Origin: an uncultured Clostridia bacterium
GTDB lineage: Bacteria; Bacillota; Clostridia; Oscillospirales; Acutalibacteraceae
Direction: 5' to 3'
DNA length: 7,423 nucleotides
Assembly: GCA_945875045.1 (NCBI GenBank)
Contig: CAMCIX010000070.1
Location: 1-7,423 of the forward strand
The notes under the pieces were generated by a model, which searched no databases, had not been told where the DNA came from, and was given only the letters and a program-made list of their open reading frames with translations. Within the stretch, counting starts at the first letter, position 1. The number at the start of each line of letters is the position of its first letter. This document shows positions 7,267-7,423 of this stretch, piece by piece. The translations under genes and the position numbers were made by a program.

Positions 7267-7376
7267 TGAAATATTATGTTGTCGAAAGGATTGCGCGCAC
7301 CGAACGCACGGCATGGTCAAAGGCAAGAGGCGACGCCGAAAGCATTGCCGAAAGCGAGGGCTTCAAGCCCATTGAA
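7266..7376 (+). CDS. 5' fragment of a sugar transferase-like gene (possible galactofuranosyltransferase), cut by the contig end
   Basis: The ATG overlaps the stop of the GT4 gene (TAATG). The 37 native codons read MKYYVVERIARTERTAWSKA, then RGDAESIAESEGFKPIE. From memory, starts of this kind (MKYY, a T-A-x-x-K-A motif, D-x-x-x-I, then G-[FY]-K) resemble the Gtf3-like/galactofuranosyltransferase proteins of Bacillota polysaccharide clusters. That would fit the Glf-like start upstream. Too little is present for a firm assignment. A reading frame continues past 7377 only because the appended adapter is translated; those codons are not real. Confidence 0.6.
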
Positions 7377-7377
7377 G

Positions 7378-7423
7378 CTGTCTCTTATACACATCTCCGA
7401 GCCCACGAGACCTCTCTACATCT
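7378..7423. other. Illumina Nextera adapter read-through (synthetic sequence, not genome)
   Basis: The final 46 bases match the library construct piece by piece: CTGTCTCTTATACACATCT (7378-7396) is the reverse complement of the Tn5 mosaic end; CCGAGCCCACGAGAC (7397-7411) is the read-2 side adapter; CTCTCTAC (7412-7419) is an i7 index that I recognise as N707; and ATCT (7420-7423) begins the P7 tail. Untrimmed read-through was therefore carried into the assembly and the native contig ends at 7377. It should be masked before any protein is called across it. It is not a transposon insertion. Confidence 0.97.

Noticed and set aside
7378..7396. Tn5/IS50-like mosaic end as a real transposon insertion
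   Set aside because: It is followed by the exact library adapter, an index and the P7 start, so it derives from library preparation.

Overview
The window looks like a chromosomal segment from an uncultured member of the Bacillota, most likely class Clostridia. The grounds are strong AGGAGG-type ribosome binding sites, tight or overlapping gene junctions, an AT-leaning third-position codon style, and an MMPL exporter paired with an L-x-x-G heptad-repeat protein. The assignment is an inference from style; no marker gene is present. All recognisable genes read on the plus strand.

Region 1 (1-4100): an upstream region with a small AT-rich palindrome precedes a two-gene operon. The first gene is a complete 12-TM MMPL/RND-superfamily exporter (134-2218). 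Its stop overlaps the start of a secreted or membrane-tethered coiled-coil protein with 18 L-x-x-G heptads in two blocks (2205-4100). The two probably form one envelope export complex.

Region 2 (4101-4927): the remains of a tryptophan biosynthesis operon. The C-terminal third of trpF runs directly, in a different frame, into a trpA that lacks its N-terminus and also an internal segment of roughly 50 residues. trpB is missing altogether. A strong intrinsic terminator follows at the expected end of the operon. This is either genuine decay by several deletions or an assembly/amplification artefact.

Region 3 (4928-7377): a good sigma-A-type promoter, then a 25-codon reading frame resembling the start of UDP-galactopyranose mutase (Glf). 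After it come a GT2 glycosyltransferase, a GT4 glycosyltransferase and the first 37 codons of another gene whose start resembles Gtf3/galactofuranosyltransferase-like sugar transferases. Together they look like the start of a surface polysaccharide cluster.

Region 4 (7378-7423): not biological. The last 46 bases are Illumina Nextera read-through: the mosaic end, the read-2 adapter, an i7 index matching N707, and the first bases of the P7 tail. Native sequence therefore ends at 7377. I found no CRISPR array, transposase, rRNA or tRNA, and no convincing new molecular system. The most notable points are the deletion-scarred trp/glf stretch and the MMPL/heptad-protein pair.
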